Source: Pseudomonadota bacterium (lineage in GTDB: Bacteria; Pseudomonadota; Alphaproteobacteria; Rhizobiales; Xanthobacteraceae). Taken from it: a DNA stretch of 8,546 nt. The notes beneath the pieces were generated by a model. That model saw nothing but the letters and a program-made list of their open reading frames with translations, had not been told where the DNA came from and ran no database searches. The position numbers and the translations under genes are program-made. Positions within the stretch are counted from its first letter, which is position 1, and every line of letters begins with the position of its first letter. The DNA lies in assembly GCA_023434095.1 (NCBI GenBank), contig JAEYTJ010000273.1:1-8546 (forward strand), read 5' to 3'. Below are positions 6,215 to 8,546 of this stretch, one piece after another.

Positions 6215-7080
6215 GCCGCGTGGAACACACTCGCCGCGCCGGGCTGCCCTCGCGGCTCAAGGCGCTCGCCCGCGGCCGTTCGGTCAAGCCGGGGCAGGCC
6301 TATGGCGTGCCGGGCGAGGGCGACACGCTGTGGCTGTCGCTGCTCTCCATCATGGTACTGCTGTTCATCTGGTGGCTGGTCACCGCGCTCGGCTGGGTCA
6401 AGCCGCTGTTCCTACCCTCGCCTGGCGCGGTGGCGCAGAAATTCCTCGATGTCGCCCGCGACGGCTTCACCAACACGCCATTCTGGCAGCACATCGCGAT
6501 TTCCGCCGCCCGGGTGTTCGGCGCCTTCCTGCTCGCCTGCGCGGTCGGCATTCCGCTCGGGCTCGCCATGGGCATGAGCCCGGCGATGCGCGGCATTCTC
6601 GACCCGCCCATCGAGTTCTACCGGCCGATCCCGCCGCTGGCCTATCTGCCGCTGATGATCATCTGGTTCGGCATCGGCGAATTGTCCAAGGTGCTGCTGA
6701 TCTTCCTCAGCGTCTTCGCGCCCGTGGCGCTGGGGGCGCGGGCGGGGGTGAAATCGGCGGCGATCGAGCAGATTCACGCCGCCTATTCCTTCGGCGCCTC
6801 GCGCTGGAAGGTGCTGCGCTATGTCATCCTGCCGGCCTCGCTGCCGGAAATCCTCACCGCGATGCGGATCGGCATTGGCTTCGGCTGGACCACCCTGGTG
6901 GCGGCCGAGATGATCGCCGCAACCGAGGGGCTCGGCTACATGGTGCTGTCCGCCAGCCAGTTCCTGCAGACCTCCACCGTGATCATGGGCATCGTGGTGA
7001 TCGCCGCCATCGCCTACCTCTTCGACATGCTGATGCGCCTGATCGAGCGCCGGATTGTGCCCTGGAAGGGCAAGATGTGA
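6211..7080 (+). CDS. tauC: TauC-like sulfonate ABC transporter permease
   Basis: This is a 289-residue inner-membrane permease of the NitT/TauT type. After a basic cytoplasmic N-terminus (1-38), a first membrane segment lies at about 41-60, with others near 98-121, 140-155, 160-177, 221-240 and 254-273. The cytoplasmic coupling (EAA) loop is AAYSFGASRWKVLRYVILPASLPEILTAMRIGIG region at about 190-223. Stretches such as GILDPPIEFYRPIPPLAYLP, IIWFGIGELSK, GWTTLVAAEMIAATEGLG and the C-terminal PWKGKM correspond closely to E. coli TauC from memory, making this one of the firmest assignments in the window. It should form a homodimer with two TauB-like ATPases. The start ATG overlaps the tauB-like stop (ATGA at 6211-6214), so translation is probably coupled. 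Confidence 0.93.
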   Translation: MSRVEHTRRAGLPSRLKALARGRSVKPGQAYGVPGEGDTLWLSLLSIMVLLFIWWLVTALGWVKPLFLPSPGAVAQKFLDVARDGFTNTPFWQHIAISAARVFGAFLLACAVGIPLGLAMGMSPAMRGILDPPIEFYRPIPPLAYLPLMIIWFGIGELSKVLLIFLSVFAPVALGARAGVKSAAIEQIHAAYSFGASRWKVLRYVILPASLPEILTAMRIGIGFGWTTLVAAEMIAATEGLGYMVLSASQFLQTSTVIMGIVVIAAIAYLFDMLMRLIERRIVPWKGKM

Positions 7081-7088
7081 GCCCTGCC

Positions 7089-8399
7089 ATGACCGTGACC
7101 TATCTCAAGAAGGCCGTGCGTACCGCCCATTCCGACGCGGGCGACGTGCGCGACACGGTGGCCGCCATGCTCGCCACCGTCGATGCGGAAGGCGAGGAGG
7201 CGGTGCGCCGCTTCGCCAGGGAGTTCGACAAATGGGAGGGCGAGATCGTCCTCTCGGACGCCGCGCGGCAGGCGGCCATCGCCCGCGTGCCCGAGAAGAC
7301 CCAGGACGACATCCGCTTCGCCCATGCCAACATCGCCCGCTTTGCGCAGGCGCAGAAGGCGACGGTGCTCGATTGCAGCGTCGAGGTGATCCCCGGCCTG
7401 ATGGCCGGGCAGAAGCAGATTCCCGTCGAGGCGGCGGGCTGCTACGTGCCCGGCGGACGCTATGCCCATATCGCCAGCGCGATCATGACCATCACCACCG
7501 CGCGGGTGGCCGGCGTGCGCCATGTCGTGGCCTGCTCGCCGCCCCGGCCGGGGCTCGGCATTCCGCCCGAGATCGTCTTCGCCATGGATCTGTGCGGGGC
7601 GGACGTCATCCTCAATCTCGGCGGCGTGCAGGGCGTGGCGGCAATGGCCAACGGGCTGTTCGGCCTGCCGAAGGCGGATGTGCTCGCCGGGCCGGGCAAC
7701 CAGTATGTGGCCGAGGCCAAGCGCATCCTTTACGGGCGCGTGGGCATCGACATGTTCGCCGGGCCGACCGACAGCATGATCCTTGCCGACGCCACGGCGG
7801 ATGCCGAATTCATCGCCAACGACCTGATCGGCCAGGCCGAGCACGGCTACAACTCGCCGGTATGGCTGGCGACTACCTCCGTCGCGCTGGCGCAGGCGGT
7901 GATGGCACGCGTGCCGGATCTGATCGAGGCGCTGCCGGAGCCGAACCGGTCCAGCGCCCGCGCGGCCTGGGCCGATTATGCCGAGGTGATCCTGTGCGGC
8001 GATGCGGAGGAAATGGCTGATATTGCCGACCGCTACGCGCCGGAGCATCTGCACGTGCAGGCGGCGGACCTCGACTGGTGGCTGGAGCGGCTTCAGGCCT
8101 ATGGTTCGCTGTTCCTCGGCGAGGAGACCACGGTCGCCTTCGGCGACAAGACCTCCGGCCCGAACCACGTGCTGCCGACTTCCGGCGCGGCGCGCTACAC
8201 GGGCGGGCTGTCGGTGCACAAGTTCATGAAGACCGTGACCTGGCAGCGGGCGACCCGCGACGCCGCGCGCGACCTCGCGCTGGTGACCGCCCGCATCTCG
8301 CGCAAGGAAGGCATGGAAGGCCATGCCCGCAGCGCCGATGTGCGCCTCGCCCGCTTCTTTCCCGGCGAGACCTTCGACCTCGCGCCGGTGGAGGACTGA
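7089..8399 (+). CDS. hpsN: Histidinol dehydrogenase family protein, HpsN-type (sulfopropanediol 3-dehydrogenase-like)
   Basis: This 436-residue enzyme has the usual HisD/HpsN length. The zinc and catalytic residues of E. coli HisD (Q259, H262, E326, H327, D360, H419) all appear to have equivalents: Q249 and H252 in DLIGQAEHG, E319-H320 in YAPEHLHVQ, D353 in FGDKTSGPNHVLPT, and H412 in EGMEGHARS. The NAD-binding part carries AGCYVPGGRYAH (116-127), NLGGVQGVAAMA and AGPGNQYVAEAKR. The family oxidises a primary alcohol to a carboxylate in two NAD+-dependent steps: histidinol to histidine (HisD), or 2,3-dihydroxypropanesulfonate to sulfolactate (HpsN). No his genes are nearby, FAGPTDSMILAD (223-234) differs from the usual HisD P-A-G-P-S-E-V pattern, and the transporter context supports a sulfonate substrate, possibly an amino alcohol such as cysteinolic acid. 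The start is uncertain: GTG 7077, in frame and overlapping the tauC-like stop, has GGAAGG at 7064-7069 with better spacing and would add four residues. Confidence 0.82.
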   Translation: MTVTYLKKAVRTAHSDAGDVRDTVAAMLATVDAEGEEAVRRFAREFDKWEGEIVLSDAARQAAIARVPEKTQDDIRFAHANIARFAQAQKATVLDCSVEVIPGLMAGQKQIPVEAAGCYVPGGRYAHIASAIMTITTARVAGVRHVVACSPPRPGLGIPPEIVFAMDLCGADVILNLGGVQGVAAMANGLFGLPKADVLAGPGNQYVAEAKRILYGRVGIDMFAGPTDSMILADATADAEFIANDLIGQAEHGYNSPVWLATTSVALAQAVMARVPDLIEALPEPNRSSARAAWADYAEVILCGDAEEMADIADRYAPEHLHVQAADLDWWLERLQAYGSLFLGEETTVAFGDKTSGPNHVLPTSGAARYTGGLSVHKFMKTVTWQRATRDAARDLALVTARISRKEGMEGHARSADVRLARFFPGETFDLAPVED

Positions 8400-8407
8400 C
8401 ATCGCGC

Positions 8408-8545
8408 TCAGGCGAGCCGGCAGCTTGTCACCGCCAGCACCGGCGCGAGGGTGAACAGCGTGGCGACGAGGCCGATCCACAGGCCGAGCCGGGGGAGGGC
8501 GGCCTCGGGGCCCAGCGCGGTCTTCCCCCGCGCCCGCAGGGCAAG
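8408..8545 (-). CDS. C-terminal part of an unrecognised membrane protein (5' end outside window)
   Basis: On the minus strand a frame is open from the right edge to a TGA (complement of 8408-8410), giving 45 residues. It has a polar stretch (RARGKTALGPEAALPR) followed by one strongly hydrophobic segment, LGLWIGLVATLFTLAPVLAV, and a short TSCRLA tail, which reads as a last transmembrane helix. Codon choice is GC-rich at third positions, like the neighbours. It converges on the hpsN-like gene with only 8 nt between the stops. I cannot assign a family from this fragment. A sulfite exporter would make sense next to a sulfite-releasing pathway, but nothing in the 45 residues shows that. Confidence 0.5.
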   Translation of the reverse strand, partial: LALRARGKTALGPEAALPRLGLWIGLVATLFTLAPVLAVTSCRLA

Positions 8546-8546
8546 G

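Noticed and set aside
6009..7088. An N-terminal extension of about 360 residues on the hpsN-like frame
   Set aside because: This part of the open frame only shadows the tauB- and tauC-like genes in another frame; the HisD-family homology begins at about YLKKAV just after 7089.
8400..8407. A shared terminator between the two convergent genes at the right edge
   Set aside because: The gap is 8 nt and I see no stem-loop with a T-run around it.
7014..8480. A 488-residue open frame on the minus strand opposite the hpsN-like gene
   Set aside because: Same reason: composition typical of a shadow frame (many R, G, H, A), no recognisable domain, and the opposite strand encodes a full enzyme with conserved catalytic residues.

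Overview
The window is very GC-rich, tightly packed and almost entirely protein-coding. Codon style, LysR-type regulators and an ABC transporter with strong similarity to proteobacterial TauABC suggest an alphaproteobacterium, probably of the order Hyphomicrobiales (a Xanthobacteraceae-like genome would fit). That placement is an inference from style, not a search result.

Layout. At the left edge is the 3' end of a LysR-type regulator on the + strand (1-311). It converges on a complete LysR-type regulator on the - strand (328-1269). The latter is transcribed divergently from a seven-gene + strand cluster (1376-8399) across a short AT-rich intergenic region that holds a perfect 10-bp inverted repeat. 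The cluster order is: a PLP-dependent D-cysteine desulfhydrase / L-cysteate sulfo-lyase (CuyA-like); a DegT/DnrJ/EryC1/StrS-type aminotransferase; an aspartate/glutamate-racemase-family enzyme with both catalytic cysteines; TauA-, TauB- and TauC-like sulfonate ABC transporter components; and a histidinol-dehydrogenase-family enzyme of the sulfopropanediol dehydrogenase (HpsN) type. Gaps are -4 to +8 nt at most junctions, with 61-63 nt on either side of the binding-protein gene. The right edge holds the 3' end of an unrecognised membrane protein on the - strand, convergent with the cluster.

How the genes could work together. No histidine biosynthesis genes flank the HisD homologue, and neither tauD nor taurine aminotransferase/xsc is present in the window. 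Taken together the genes look like import and breakdown of a C3 sulfonate that ends in cysteate: TauABC imports it, the HisD/HpsN-type enzyme oxidises a terminal alcohol to a carboxylate, the racemase interconverts the stereoisomers of an aspartate-like amino acid (cysteate is the sulfonate analogue of aspartate), and the CuyA-like enzyme releases sulfite, ammonia and pyruvate. An amino alcohol such as cysteinolic acid would need no transaminase to reach cysteate. Dihydroxypropanesulfonate would need a sulfolactate dehydrogenase, which is not seen here, plus an aminotransferase, which is. This pathway is my inference; the family assignments are much firmer than the substrates.
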